A stretch of 64,000 nucleotides of DNA from Paracoccus sp. (in: a-proteobacteria) (GCF_030538655.1 NZ_JAUNTO010000008.1:1-64000), one strand, 5' to 3'. Shown: positions 43,744 to 52,467, counted from the first letter of the stretch. Numbers and translations are program-made. The notes: generated by a model not told the origin, from the sequence alone.

Positions 43744-44140
43744 AAGATGTGATGACTTTTCCTTCCGCAGTGACCAACTGAAAGCATACATAGCTGTCTG
43801 ATCAGCCATTTTCAAGAACAAAGTTCGCTTATGGCGATTTTTTTTGTTTGTACAGCGATCGACAACGGTTCGCATTGCCGACGTCTACCTTCAGGAGCAG
43901 TGGATCAGCTTTGGTCGGCGTTCGGGTCAAAAGTGGCAAGCGCTTCGTTGTGCCTCGTGCAGTGACGCAGTCACCTGTGGTTCAAGAATATACGGAATTT
44001 CGCCGTAACATTCGATATATCGACTAATTCTTGCTATATGTAAGCTCATATTGAGCTCGCAAAGATTGAGCAAAAAAGTAAATCAAAACAGTTGGTTGTG
44101 ACCAAAATATCCGCTATGATGGCCTCGTTTGTGTTTGAGG
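43744..44140. other. Intergenic region between retron leader and integrase operon
   Basis: About 400 bp, A/T-richer than the flanks, between divergent units. It should hold the promoter of the retron RNA (reading left) and of the integrase group (reading right). A run of eight T occurs near 43838 on the plus strand. No gene or clear box was recognised. Confidence 0.4.
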
Positions 44141-44272
44141 ATGGCAAGGGCGCTGAACTGGATGATCGTGGTGCTGATCCCGATTGTTAAAACTGCCGGT
44201 ATCGTGGGCCTGACGGCCAGCGATCTGCGAGGAACCGATGTGGCGGCGCGGAAGGAGAGGGTTGTTATCTGA
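44141..44272 (+). CDS. Possible 43-aa membrane peptide upstream of integrase
   Basis: A short frame with a hydrophobic segment (LNWMIVVLIPIVKTAGIVGL) whose stop overlaps the next ATG (TGATG). That overlap is the main evidence. The purine-rich GAGG is too close to the ATG for a normal ribosome site. It could be a leader peptide or not translated. Confidence 0.3.
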   Translation: MARALNWMIVVLIPIVKTAGIVGLTASDLRGTDVAARKERVVI

Positions 44273-44457
44273 TGGCTAATCGTTCTGTCGCTATCACTCC
44301 AACCGAACTGACAGGGTATGCGAAAGCTATGCAGGAAGCCGGAATTGTGAGGTGGACGGTGACGGCAGAAAAGCCTGACGGAACCCGCTTGACTATTACG
44401 GCTGGTGAACAGTCCACTAGTCGAAACGAAGTCGATAGAATGCTGGGACTAGACTGA
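44272..44457 (+). CDS. Small protein upstream of integrase A
   Basis: 61-aa protein (MANRSVAITPTELTGYAKAM; KPDGTRLTITAG in the middle). Strong ribosome site GGAGAGGG about 11 bp upstream, and its stop overlaps the integrase ATG. Small proteins of this kind often precede integrases in alphaproteobacterial islands and may act as a recombination directionality factor, but no HTH is evident. Confidence 0.6.
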   Translation: MANRSVAITPTELTGYAKAMQEAGIVRWTVTAEKPDGTRLTITAGEQSTSRNEVDRMLGLD

Positions 44458-45539
44458 TGCGCAAGAACCCGTTCCCCGGTGCGGCCATCGTTAACGATCC
44501 CCGAGGCGGTAAGCGTATCCGTCTTCGCAAGACTATCAAAGGCCGCAAGATCGATTGCTATCTGCCCGGCCCTTGGGGAAGCAAGGCGATGATCGAAGCA
44601 TACAAGGCTACGATCACGGGAACGCCGGAACTCCCAAAATCCAACAGCCCGCGTGGCACCTTTGATCACCTCATTACCCACTATCTGGCTTCAAAGCAGT
44701 TTCAGGAACTTCGCGAATCGAGCCGGTATCATAAGCGCCTGCGGCTGGACTGGATCAGGTCAAAGCTTGGTGCCGCTCGCATTGCAGACCTTGAGCCGCG
44801 CCATGTCGAGCATCTGATGGACCTAAAAGGTGGAAACACCGCTGCTAATCGGCTGCACAAGGAACTCGGTGAGATCTATAAGTATGCGAGGCGAAAATTC
44901 GGTTTCAGCGGCCTGCCCCCGACCGAGCGGGTTGACCGCCGTAAGATCAAGGGCACCGGGTTTCATACTTGGACCGATGGCGAGGTCGCACAATTTCGCG
45001 AGCACCACCCGAGCGGCACCCTTGCCCGGCTCGCCCTGGAACTCATTATCGGGACTGGTGCTGCGCGACAGGATGCCTGCGCCATGGGTCGCCATAACAT
45101 TAAGGGCGGTTCAATCTGGTATCGCCGAATCAAGACGGGGCAGGATGTCACACTGCCGCTGCAATACTTACCAGAGTTGCGGGCGGAACTTCGGCAGATA
45201 CCTGCGACACAGATGCTGTTCATAGTCCACGGTGGCAAGCCCTACACCGTCGAAAGCTTCGGCAACTGGTTCGCTGATCAGTGCGATGACGCTGAGCTTC
45301 CTTCTCGGTGCCGGGCGCATGGTCTACGGAAATACGGCGCGACCCGCCTAGCGGAACGTGGGGCGACCGAATGGCAGATCGCGGCATTTTTAGCCCACAA
45401 GGATACGCGAGAGGCGCGGCGATACGTCCAAGCTGCCAGTCGCGTGAAGATGGCAGCCGATGGGCTGGCCCATCTAGAAAATGTCCAACGGATCGGATCG
45501 TTGGACAAAACCAACCAGCAATATGCTGAAAGGAAATGA
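44457..45539 (+). CDS. Tyrosine recombinase (integrase) of element A
   Basis: 360-aa phage-type integrase. The N-terminal part is arm-binding, the middle (about 70-160) a SAM-like core-binding domain, and the C-terminal catalytic domain shows Arg204 (TGAARQDA), His288 and Arg291 (AHGLRKYG), His314 (LAHKDTRE) and nucleophile Tyr323 (RRYVQA). It ends 11 bp before the 51-bp tRNA-Lys repeat, the usual place for an integrase that targets a tRNA 3' end. Confidence 0.92.
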   Translation: MRKNPFPGAAIVNDPRGGKRIRLRKTIKGRKIDCYLPGPWGSKAMIEAYKATITGTPELPKSNSPRGTFDHLITHYLASKQFQELRESSRYHKRLRLDWIRSKLGAARIADLEPRHVEHLMDLKGGNTAANRLHKELGEIYKYARRKFGFSGLPPTERVDRRKIKGTGFHTWTDGEVAQFREHHPSGTLARLALELIIGTGAARQDACAMGRHNIKGGSIWYRRIKTGQDVTLPLQYLPELRAELRQIPATQMLFIVHGGKPYTVESFGNWFADQCDDAELPSRCRAHGLRKYGATRLAERGATEWQIAAFLAHKDTREARRYVQAASRVKMAADGLAHLENVQRIGSLDKTNQQYAERK

Positions 45540-45550
45540 TAAAATGCAAA

Positions 45551-45601
45551 CAGTGGTGAGCCCGACAGGATTCGAACCTGTGACCCACTGATTAAAAGTC
45601 A
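45551..45601. repeat. 51-bp attachment-site repeat (tRNA-Lys 3' part), left copy
   Basis: Perfect copy of the 51 bases at 54366-54416, covering the tRNA-Lys sequence from the anticodon stem to the CCA end plus three bases beyond it. It is both the right end of element A and the left end of element B. The identity stops exactly at 45601/54416. Confidence 0.92.
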
Positions 45602-45715
45602 ATTTCCGTTCGTTTTCTGGGCTTATCGCGGCTTGTCGAAATATTTCTAACTATCCGTGTTTGCGTGATATTTTTTCACCTTGCGTTGCCGCGTCATATC
45701 ATAGATTGCTTTTAT

Positions 45716-45736
45716 GGTGTGCCCCCGGTGTGCCCC
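45716..45736. repeat. GGTGTGCCCC tandem, candidate integrase arm site (left)
   Basis: The 21-bp GGTGTGCCCC-C-GGTGTGCCCC occurs here, 114 bp inside the left att repeat, and identically at 54300-54320, 45 bp inside the right one. Short tandem repeats near both ends of an element are typical arm-type binding sites for a tyrosine integrase. It also overlaps the apparent N-terminus of the integrase frame. Confidence 0.5.
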
Positions 45737-45740
45737 AGAA

Positions 45741-47012
45741 ATGAAAGCGATGACCGAGACCGAAAAGACAGCCCGCACCTGCAAGCTGACAAAAGCCAGT
45801 GTTGACCGGCTCATCAGAGAACATCAGGGCAAGCGTGTAGATTGGACTGATACGGTGACGCCGGGGTTTATCTTACGGGTCAGTGACGGCGGGGCGTCTT
45901 TTGCGTTCCGGTATCGCGTTGGGGGCGGTCGCGGCGCGAGAATGCGAAAGGAAACGATTGGCAAGGTCGGCGCGATCACGCTGGATGCGGCGCGCAAGCG
46001 GGCGCAGGCGCTGGCCGCAGAGGTGACGCAAGGCGGCGATCCGTCTGGCGACAAGGCCAAGTGGCGCGCTAACCCGACCGTTGCCGAACTGATGCTGCGC
46101 TATCTGACAGACCATGCGGAACCGCACAAAAAGGCGCGATCTGCCGCCGGTGATCGCCTGCATATTGCCAACAGGATCAATCCCGCCATTGGATCTATGA
46201 AGGTCAGCGATATTGCCCCGGCTGATATTGAGCGGCTTCATCTGTCTGGCCGGGCCACGCCATATCTTGCGAACCGGGTTCTTGCGCTGTTGTCCAAGGC
46301 GTTTTCACTGGCCGAAAAATGGCGCGTTCGGGATCGGGGAACGAACCCCTGCCGTGACGTGACGCGCTTTCCCGAACGCAAGCGGGAACGCGCGCTGTCG
46401 CCGGATGAGGTCGCCAGCTTTGGGGCAACCCTTGATCTGGCCGAAACCGCTGGAAGCCTGCACATGCCAAGCGGGCGGTCGCGGCAGATCGCGCCTGCGG
46501 CGGTGCTGGCTGTGCGGCTGATCCTGCTGACCGGGGCGCGGCGTGGGGAAATCCTGTCGCTGCGATGGGATTATGTCGATCTGGCGCGGGGGCGGCTGGT
46601 GCTGCCCGATAGCAAAACCGGGGCAAAGGTCATCCCCATTGGGCCGATGGCGCGGCGGCTGCTGGATGCCGCCCCGCGCGTGGCGGGCAATCCGTTCGTG
46701 ATTGTGGGCGAAAAGCCGGGGTCGCATCTGGTGGACATAAAGGGGGCATGGGACGCGATCCGCACTCACGCGGGCCTGCCTGATCTGCGCCTTCACGATC
46801 TGCGGCATGGGTGGGCGTCTGTCGCGGTTGAAACTGGTGCATCGTTGCGGTTGGTCGGGGGACAGCTTGGGCACACGCAAGCGGCGACAACGCAGCGTTA
46901 CGCCCATGTCAGGGATGATCCGGCCCGCCAGCTTGTCGATGAGGTGGAGCGGGCGATTGCGCGCGATCTGGCCGGGGGCGGCAAGGTGGTGCCTTTCAGG
47001 GGGCGCGAATGA
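45741..47012 (+). CDS. Tyrosine recombinase (integrase) of element B
   Basis: 423-aa integrase with an N-terminal DUF4102-like domain (VDWTDTVTPGFILRVSDGG), a core-binding domain and a catalytic domain with TGARRGEIL, HDLRHGWAS and LGHTQAATTQRYAH (nucleophile Tyr). The frame opens at 45714, but the first nine codons are the GGTGTGCCCC repeat, so ATG 45741 or 45750 is preferred. It is encoded at the left end, next to the att repeat. It is not close to integrase A in sequence. Confidence 0.9.
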   Translation: MKAMTETEKTARTCKLTKASVDRLIREHQGKRVDWTDTVTPGFILRVSDGGASFAFRYRVGGGRGARMRKETIGKVGAITLDAARKRAQALAAEVTQGGDPSGDKAKWRANPTVAELMLRYLTDHAEPHKKARSAAGDRLHIANRINPAIGSMKVSDIAPADIERLHLSGRATPYLANRVLALLSKAFSLAEKWRVRDRGTNPCRDVTRFPERKRERALSPDEVASFGATLDLAETAGSLHMPSGRSRQIAPAAVLAVRLILLTGARRGEILSLRWDYVDLARGRLVLPDSKTGAKVIPIGPMARRLLDAAPRVAGNPFVIVGEKPGSHLVDIKGAWDAIRTHAGLPDLRLHDLRHGWASVAVETGASLRLVGGQLGHTQAATTQRYAHVRDDPARQLVDEVERAIARDLAGGGKVVPFRGRE

Positions 47013-47422
47013 TGGGATACCGACTGCTTCTTGCCCATCGTCCTGACCCAGACGAAAGCCTGCTGTTGTTTGGCTTATTGCGATGTTACGACACCATAGG
47101 CGACCCGTCCTTTACCTTTGAGCGGGATCACATTCTTCATGAGCGTTCGGCCTATCATTTCATATATGATGACCTGTCGCCCATGCAGCGCAATGAATTG
47201 CAGATGATTGATGACTTTTGGCGCGCCCATCCTGTCGCGTTCGATGATGATTTTTGGACCTTTCACCATTGGACCGACAAGAAAACCGAGTTGCGCGGAT
47301 GGGTCGAGGATGAACAGGGGCGCACCCCGCACATCCCGCATTCGCATTGGTGGTGGTGGCCGCTGTTGCCTGACCGGCCAGAGAAAAGAACGCCGCCTTG
47401 GCTGCGGGGCGGTCAGGGGTGA
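47009..47422 (+). CDS. Unknown protein downstream of integrase B
   Basis: 137-aa soluble protein, rich in Trp, His and Asp (DDFWTFHHWTDKK; HSHWWWWPLLPD). Its ATG overlaps the integrase stop (ATGA), so it is co-translated. No family recognised; a role in excision or exclusion is only a guess. Confidence 0.6.
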   Translation: MMGYRLLLAHRPDPDESLLLFGLLRCYDTIGDPSFTFERDHILHERSAYHFIYDDLSPMQRNELQMIDDFWRAHPVAFDDDFWTFHHWTDKKTELRGWVEDEQGRTPHIPHSHWWWWPLLPDRPEKRTPPWLRGGQG

Positions 47423-47704
47423 TCCGCTGGTCATCACCTGATCGTTACCGCGCTGCGCGCTAATGGGTCGCGAAAAATATGCCGGGGGGGTCCGTTAAGT
47501 CTTTGATTTGGCGTGCGGCGGATTTGCGGACCACATTATTCTGGAATGAAATCAGTGAATTGCGTGATTGACCGGCACCACCTGCGTTGCCATTGTGTGT
47601 CTGCGGATAGTCTGACTGTTCGCTAATGTCGGGACGGGTGGCGCAGTCTGGAAAACAAAGCCACCCGCCCCATCGTCAAAGCTGACGGCGGCGCGGGGCC
47701 GCTG

Positions 47705-47776
47705 GGCCGGTTGCACCCGGCCTTGCGGTCTAGCTGCCCCGAAAATCCCCGGCGTTGCAAGGGATTTTCACGGGCA
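47705..47776. other. Two hairpins in the leader of the AlpA-like gene
   Basis: In the 395-bp gap 47423-47817, GGCCGG/CCGGCC arms (47705-47710, 47717-47722) are followed by a long dyad. TGCCC and GAAAATCCC (47735-47749) pair with GGGATTTTC and GGGCA (47761-47776). The rest of the gap shows no gene. The dyads may be an operator or a small regulatory RNA. Confidence 0.45.
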
Positions 47777-47817
47777 GGATTTCGCCCCGCCGTCCAGATC
47801 GAAAGGAACCGGGGCAC

Positions 47818-48033
47818 ATGGAAGCCACCGAACTGCTGACCGTTGGGCAAGCTGCCGAACGGCTGAAACTTTCTGTCACCACGTTGAACCGCTGGCGGGT
47901 CACTGGCGAAGGCCCGGCCTTTGTCAAGATGGGTCGGGTGGTGCGTTACACCCCTGCGGCGCTGGCCGCGTTCGTGGATGGCAACGGCCATACCTCGACC
48001 ATGCCTTACACCACGGGGCGAGCTCATGTCTGA
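47818..48033 (+). CDS. AlpA/excisionase-like MerR-type HTH protein
   Basis: 71-aa DNA-binding protein (LLTVGQAAERLKLSVTTLNR; GEGPAFVKMGRVVRYTPAAL), the helix_turn_helix_17 form used by AlpA and excisionases. Ribosome site GAAAGGAAC. In P4-like elements such proteins activate the integrase or replication genes. Its end overlaps the next gene by 8 bp. Confidence 0.85.
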   Translation: MEATELLTVGQAAERLKLSVTTLNRWRVTGEGPAFVKMGRVVRYTPAALAAFVDGNGHTSTMPYTTGRAHV

Positions 48034-48325
48034 CGGCGATCAGGCAAGCGCACCGCGCGGCAACTGGCGGGAAGAAAGCGACGATTACGCGGGTGAGATT
48101 TTCCGCCGTGGGGCGCATCGGGTCATCACCTGCCCGCGCGGCCTGCAATGGATCGTGCAGCAGCGGCGCTGCAAGGCTGGTCACGCGCGCTGGCGGTCGT
48201 TGCACTACTGCACCACCCGCGCGGCGCTTGTGCGGCTGTGGCGCGGCGCAGAACCGGGCTGCGGGCCAGTTCAGGCGCTGGACGACCTGCCGCCGCGCGC
48301 GGCGCTGATGAGCCGGGGACGTTAA
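48026..48325 (+). CDS. Small basic protein of element B
   Basis: 99-aa Arg-rich protein (DDYAGEIFRRGAHRVITCPR; QRRCKAGHARWRSLHYCTT). It overlaps the AlpA-like gene by 8 bp (ATGTCTGA). The basic, Cys-containing composition suggests nucleic-acid binding. Not recognised. Confidence 0.6.
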   Translation: MSDGDQASAPRGNWREESDDYAGEIFRRGAHRVITCPRGLQWIVQQRRCKAGHARWRSLHYCTTRAALVRLWRGAEPGCGPVQALDDLPPRAALMSRGR

Positions 48326-48327
48326 GA

Positions 48328-48711
48328 ATGTTACAGTATCACATGAATACCCCCGATGCGGTGACGAAAAGCGGTAATTTCCGGCTTGGGTCAGGCGAAA
48401 GCCCCTTGACCGGGGCCGCGTCCGCCACCAGAATCAGCCCATCCACGGGGGTTCCCGTGGGTAGCACGGCGAAAAGGGCCGTGCCGGGAATACCACCCCG
48501 CCAGAACACAAGGCGCTGTAAGCCGCGCCGTTTCCGCGCGGCTTTGCCATATCCGCAGGCATGTCCTGCGCCTATGGGTCGGGCGTCCGGGGCCGCGAAA
48601 GCGGGCCGTTTCCTTGTGTGCGGCAGTGGTATCCCCGCTCGTCCGGCCCACCAGTTTACCACTATGGCGGGCCGGTTTCACATTGAAACACAAGGGGCTA
48701 ACCATGTCTGA
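48328..48711 (+). CDS. Ash/Icd-like frame of the satellite leader region
   Basis: 127-aa frame without HTH or membrane segment. Its end (TTMAGRFHIETQGANHV) resembles, from memory, the tail of Ash/Icd-like proteins encoded before the replication gene of P4-type satellites. It overlaps the next gene by 8 bp in the same ATGTCTGA manner as the pair at 48026. Two strong hairpins fall inside it, so the region may act mainly as RNA. Moderate to low confidence as a protein. Confidence 0.42.
   Translation: MLQYHMNTPDAVTKSGNFRLGSGESPLTGAASATRISPSTGVPVGSTAKRAVPGIPPRQNTRRCKPRRFRAALPYPQACPAPMGRASGAAKAGRFLVCGSGIPARPAHQFTTMAGRFHIETQGANHV
48443..48544 (+). other. Two strong hairpins in the satellite leader
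   Basis: CCACGGG-N4-CCCGTGG (48443-48460) and AAGCCGCGC-N7-GCGCGGCTT (48520-48544). In P4 the equivalent leader carries hairpins recognised by the CI immunity RNA that terminate transcription early. The second hairpin looks like a terminator lacking a long T run. Confidence 0.45.
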
Positions 48712-49270
48712 CCTGAACGAAACCACCCAAACACCCACCACCCTGACCGGCATTTTCGACCAATGGGACGCGATCATCCGCCGTCTGGATGATCCGGCAA
48801 CGCCGGAATGGGAAGCGAAATTGCTGTGGCAGCGTGAACGCGACCTGTGCGCCGCTGCGGCAAAAATCCCGGCCAGAAATCACCTTGACCTGTCGATCAA
48901 GCTGGTGATGGACATGAGCCAGATCACCCCCGAAACCAACCTGATGCGCAGCGCCGTAAACGATGCGCGCCGGGTCGTCGCCAGCAATCAAGGTGATGCG
49001 CAATTGATCGTGCTGTTCCGCCATTGGAACGCAGCGCGTAATGTCGTCATAAGCAACGACGTAAGCGAAGAAACATCTGATCTTATTGGTGAATTGGTCG
49101 ATGGCATGGCGGATGAAGCCGCCACAGTCCCGGCCAACACCCCGCGCGGGCTGGCGGTCAAGATTATGATGGCGGGCGACATGGAAATGGGCAATCGACC
49201 GATTGTTGAAAGCACAAAGCGCGACATTTACCGCCTTGCCGGGCTTGGGGCGAACTATCGGGAAGCATGA
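48704..49270 (+). CDS. Unknown protein of element B
   Basis: 188-aa soluble, mostly helical protein (LTGIFDQWDAIIRRLDDPAT; WQRERDLCAAAAKIPARNHL). Ribosome site AGGGG. It lies between the leader and the primase gene, where P4-like satellites often have small control proteins. No family recognised. Confidence 0.62.
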   Translation: MSDLNETTQTPTTLTGIFDQWDAIIRRLDDPATPEWEAKLLWQRERDLCAAAAKIPARNHLDLSIKLVMDMSQITPETNLMRSAVNDARRVVASNQGDAQLIVLFRHWNAARNVVISNDVSEETSDLIGELVDGMADEAATVPANTPRGLAVKIMMAGDMEMGNRPIVESTKRDIYRLAGLGANYREA

Positions 49271-49290
49271 TCTGACCCAAAAAGGGACTT

Positions 49291-49331
49291 GCCGCGCTTG
49301 CGCGGCTTGAGAAGCGCGGGCTTGCCCGCGC
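49291..49331 (+). other. Paired hairpins upstream of the primase gene
   Basis: GCCGCGC-TT-GCGCGGC (49291-49306) is followed by GCGCGGG-CTTG-CCCGCGC (49314-49331). They follow the stop of the preceding gene by about 20 bp and may limit read-through into the primase gene. There is no T run after them. Confidence 0.5.
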
Positions 49332-49466
49332 GCCCCTTGGGTCAGTGTTTCACTGGGTCAAATGGCCGGACGGTTCCACCGGGCGCAACGCCGCCGGGGT
49401 GTGCTGTCATGGCCGAACGGAACAATTCCCGCCGCCGCTGGCAGGCCGGGAATGTGAGGTAAAGCA

Positions 49467-52409
49467 ATGGGATACGAAAACAGCACCCGGATAGATTGGG
49501 AAGCCTCAATGCCAGCCGTGGCGCGCGCCTTGTTCGGGGAACCGGATGAAAAGCACGGCGGCGGCAAGAATTGGCGATGGGGAAAGAAAGGGTCTCTGTC
49601 GGTCAACGTGGAAAAGGGCGTGTTCACAGATCACGAAACCGGCGATACGGGTGGAGCTTATGACCTGATCCGCCGCGAAACCGGGCTGACCGGCGCGGCG
49701 GTGGTGGACTGGTTGCGCCGGGAATGTCCGGGCGCGGATGTGCCGGAAATCACCCGCGCGGAACAAGATGCGCGCCGGAAAAAACAGGCGAAAGAGCGCC
49801 GCGACAGGGATAAATGGGCGGCGGACAAGGCGGCGGAAATCTGGCGCGGCGTGCGCCCCGCTGCGGGGACGCTGGCCGAAACCTATCTGGCGGGCCGTGA
49901 CCTGTCTGCCGCCGGGCAAGCATTCATCCGCTGCGCGCCGGATTGCTGGCACGGTGGGCTGAAACAGAAAATCCCGGCCATGATTGGCGGCGTGACCGTC
50001 TGGCCGGGTGATGAAGTCCGGGCCGTGCATCGCACCTTTCTGGCGGCGGATGGCGGCAAGCTGACGGCAGAGGGGCACGACGCAAAGATGATGCTTGGCC
50101 CGGTGTCTGGTGGCGCGGTGCGCCTGTCTGGCGCGGGCGATACGGGCGGGCCGCTGATCCTGTGCGAAGGGATAGAAACCGGGCTATCGCTGGCCGCTGC
50201 GGGCGTCGGGCCGGTCTGGGCGGCGCTAAGCGCAGGCGGCATAAAGGCCGTGGTGTTACCGCCCCCGGCGCGGGGTGCTGACAGTCCGTGCGCGGCGGAT
50301 GGGCGCGCGATAGCTGTGGGCGCGGATAATCACAGCCAAGATGACCAATCCCCCGCGCAGGAAATGGGCGCGATGGGCGCGGGCGCGGGAAATCCCCGCC
50401 AAGATGGCAAGTCCCCCGCAGCGCCAGCCCTTGACCATGCGCCGCGCGTCATCATCGCCGCTGACCATGACAAGGCTGGCCGGGATGCAGCAGAAACGCG
50501 GGCGGCGGCGTTGGTGCGCGCGGGCTATGCGGTCTCGGTCGTGGTTCCGCCTGATCCGGGGCAGGATTTTAACGATCTGCACCGCGCGGCGGGGATTGAG
50601 GCCGTGCGCCGGGTGCTAACCGGGGCGCAACCTTTTGGCACGGAACCCCCGGCCCGACTGCTGAACAGCGAAGGCTGGCCGTTCTATGTGAATGAAAAGG
50701 GCGTGTTCTATACCGCTGAACGCACCAACAAGGACGGGGACGCGGTGCAGGACGTTGTGAGACTGTCAACGCCCATCCATGTCGAGGCGATAACGCAGGC
50801 TGGCGATGGCACGGGATGGGGGCGCATGGTCTGCGTGGTCAGCCCGACCGGCCAGCGGAACCGAACGATCTTGACGGCTGCGGATATTGCAGAGGGCGCG
50901 CGGGCCGGGGTGTTCCGGGTGCTTTCATCCCTTGGGGCAACCCTGCCAGCGGGCGCGCGGCTGCGCGACCGGCTGCTGGATTACCTGATGGAAGCGCAGC
51001 CAGATCGCCAACTTATCGCCGCAGATCGCACCGGCTGGCACGACGAAACCGGGGCGTTTGTCTTGCCCGACGCCAGCTTTCAAGATGATCTGGCCGGGCC
51101 GTCCGTGGTCTATCACAACCCTGCGTCATCGGGCGCGCGCAGCCCCTATCAGGTCAAGGGAACGCTGGCAGAATGGAAGGAACAGATTGCCAAACCGTGC
51201 CGGTGGAATAGCCGCCTTGTGTTCGCGCTGTCCGTCGCCTGCGTCGGGCCTCTGATGCGCCTGATTGGCGGCGAAGGTGGGGTTTTCCATTTCAGCGGGC
51301 CGTCATCTATCGGGAAAAGCACAATGCTGACCGTGGCCGGTTCGTTCTGGGGCGGCGGCGGGCTGCACGGGTTCCGTGATACATGGCGGGCGACCGATAA
51401 CGCGCTGGAAAGCAAGGCGCAGGAACATTCCGATACCCTGATCTGTCTGGATGAACTGGGGCAGTCCGAAGCGGGCGCGGCGCAGCGGGCCGTTTACATG
51501 CTGGCACAGGGTGCGGGAAAGTCGCGGATGGATAAGGGCGGCGCGGCGCGGGCGCTGTCGCAATGGCGCATTAGCGCGCTGTCCACCGGCGAAATCGGTA
51601 TGCTGGAAAAGCTGGCAGAGGGCCGGGGCGCGTTTGTGCTGAAAGACGGGCAAGAGGCGCGTTTCGTGGAAATTCCGGCGGATGCTGACGCTGAGATGGG
51701 GATTTGCGAGGTGCTGAACGGCTTTGCTTCACCAGCGGCATTGTCTGAACATTTCAAAGCCGCCGCCATGCGGTGCTACGGCGCACCTGCGCGGGCCTAT
51801 CTTGAAAAGTTGGTTCCAGACCGAGTGCGCGTGGAAGGTCTTGCGCAAGAGAATATCCGCAGGATGCGCGGTCTGCTGGCGAAGAAAGGTGCGTCGCCCG
51901 CCGTTGATCGTGTCGCACATCGCTTTGCCCTTGCGGCAACGGCGGGGGCGCTTGCGTGGAGTTATGGCATTCTGCCTTTCACAAGAGGCGAAATCGACCG
52001 GGCTGCACTGACCTGTTTTGAAGCATGGATCAGGGCGCGCGGCGGCGCGGGGTCGGCAGAGACCTATCAGGCTGCGCGCCGGGTGCGATCATTCATAGAT
52101 CAATACGGCGGCAGTCGGTTTCAGGACTTTGACAATACACCCCCGCATCCTGTCCAGAGCCGCAGCGGGTTCCGGCGCGAACAGCCCGGTGGAAGTCAAT
52201 CCGGGCGCAGGTATGAATACTTTTTCCTATCGTCATCGCTGCGCAGCGTTCTGGAAGGGCTGAACTTCAGGGCTAGTATTAAGGGCATGGCGGCAGATGG
52301 GCTTTTAGTCGGGGTCGATGGGTCGGCGGCGGCAGTCATCCGGGTGCCGTCAGAACGCGGCACGTTCCGCCTGTATCCTGTAAGCGATAAGCTGTTCGAT
52401 CAGGATTGA
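49467..52409 (+). CDS. Primase-helicase (Toprim + DUF927-type helicase)
   Basis: 980-aa replication protein. The N-terminal part (about 1-110) may bind DNA. Toprim-like motifs are LILCEGIETGLS near 230 and RVIIAADHDKAGRDAA near 325. The C-terminal half is a DUF927-type helicase with Walker A GPSSIGKST near 612 and Walker B LICLDELGQ near 656. It is the functional counterpart of P4 alpha, making primers and unwinding the origin. A run near 275-315 is low in complexity (QDDQSPAQEMGAMGAGAG). A good terminator follows, then the iteron array. Confidence 0.85.
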   Translation: MGYENSTRIDWEASMPAVARALFGEPDEKHGGGKNWRWGKKGSLSVNVEKGVFTDHETGDTGGAYDLIRRETGLTGAAVVDWLRRECPGADVPEITRAEQDARRKKQAKERRDRDKWAADKAAEIWRGVRPAAGTLAETYLAGRDLSAAGQAFIRCAPDCWHGGLKQKIPAMIGGVTVWPGDEVRAVHRTFLAADGGKLTAEGHDAKMMLGPVSGGAVRLSGAGDTGGPLILCEGIETGLSLAAAGVGPVWAALSAGGIKAVVLPPPARGADSPCAADGRAIAVGADNHSQDDQSPAQEMGAMGAGAGNPRQDGKSPAAPALDHAPRVIIAADHDKAGRDAAETRAAALVRAGYAVSVVVPPDPGQDFNDLHRAAGIEAVRRVLTGAQPFGTEPPARLLNSEGWPFYVNEKGVFYTAERTNKDGDAVQDVVRLSTPIHVEAITQAGDGTGWGRMVCVVSPTGQRNRTILTAADIAEGARAGVFRVLSSLGATLPAGARLRDRLLDYLMEAQPDRQLIAADRTGWHDETGAFVLPDASFQDDLAGPSVVYHNPASSGARSPYQVKGTLAEWKEQIAKPCRWNSRLVFALSVACVGPLMRLIGGEGGVFHFSGPSSIGKSTMLTVAGSFWGGGGLHGFRDTWRATDNALESKAQEHSDTLICLDELGQSEAGAAQRAVYMLAQGAGKSRMDKGGAARALSQWRISALSTGEIGMLEKLAEGRGAFVLKDGQEARFVEIPADADAEMGICEVLNGFASPAALSEHFKAAAMRCYGAPARAYLEKLVPDRVRVEGLAQENIRRMRGLLAKKGASPAVDRVAHRFALAATAGALAWSYGILPFTRGEIDRAALTCFEAWIRARGGAGSAETYQAARRVRSFIDQYGGSRFQDFDNTPPHPVQSRSGFRREQPGGSQSGRRYEYFFLSSSLRSVLEGLNFRASIKGMAADGLLVGVDGSAAAVIRVPSERGTFRLYPVSDKLFDQD

Positions 52410-52431
52410 CCCACAAGGAAGGGTTGCCATG

Positions 52432-52467
52432 CGCGGGCGCAGTGCAGGCCGTCGCCCGCGTTTTTTT
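52432..52467 (+). terminator. Rho-independent terminator after the primase gene
   Basis: CGCGGGCG (52432-52439) pairs with CGCCCGCG (52453-52460) and is followed directly by seven T. It lies 22 bp after the primase stop. Confidence 0.85.

Larger units (their letters stand above)
31381..45601. mobile_element. Element A: integrated plasmid-like mobilizable element at tRNA-Lys
   Basis: About 14.2 kb between a partial tRNA-Lys copy (31381-31396) and the complete 51-bp copy (45551-45601). It carries a RepC-like protein, a DotA/TraY-like protein, a lysozyme/M23 protein, a toxin-antitoxin pair, a MOBV relaxase with nearby inverted repeats, a retron operon and a tyrosine integrase immediately beside the right repeat. 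The mixture of replication and transfer genes suggests an integrated mobilizable plasmid. The left end is less certain because only 16 bp match. Confidence 0.7.

Noticed and set aside
43516..43875. 119-aa minus-strand frame across the retron leader
   Set aside because: Composition (many Arg, Ser, Pro, Gly) follows the GC-rich stems rather than a protein, it overlaps the 54-aa gene's ribosome site, and all four hairpins fall in it; treated as RNA.
45714..45740. Longer N-terminus of integrase B (MVCPRCAPE)
   Set aside because: These codons are exactly the GGTGTGCCCC repeat also found at the right end of the element, so they are more likely DNA sites than coding sequence.
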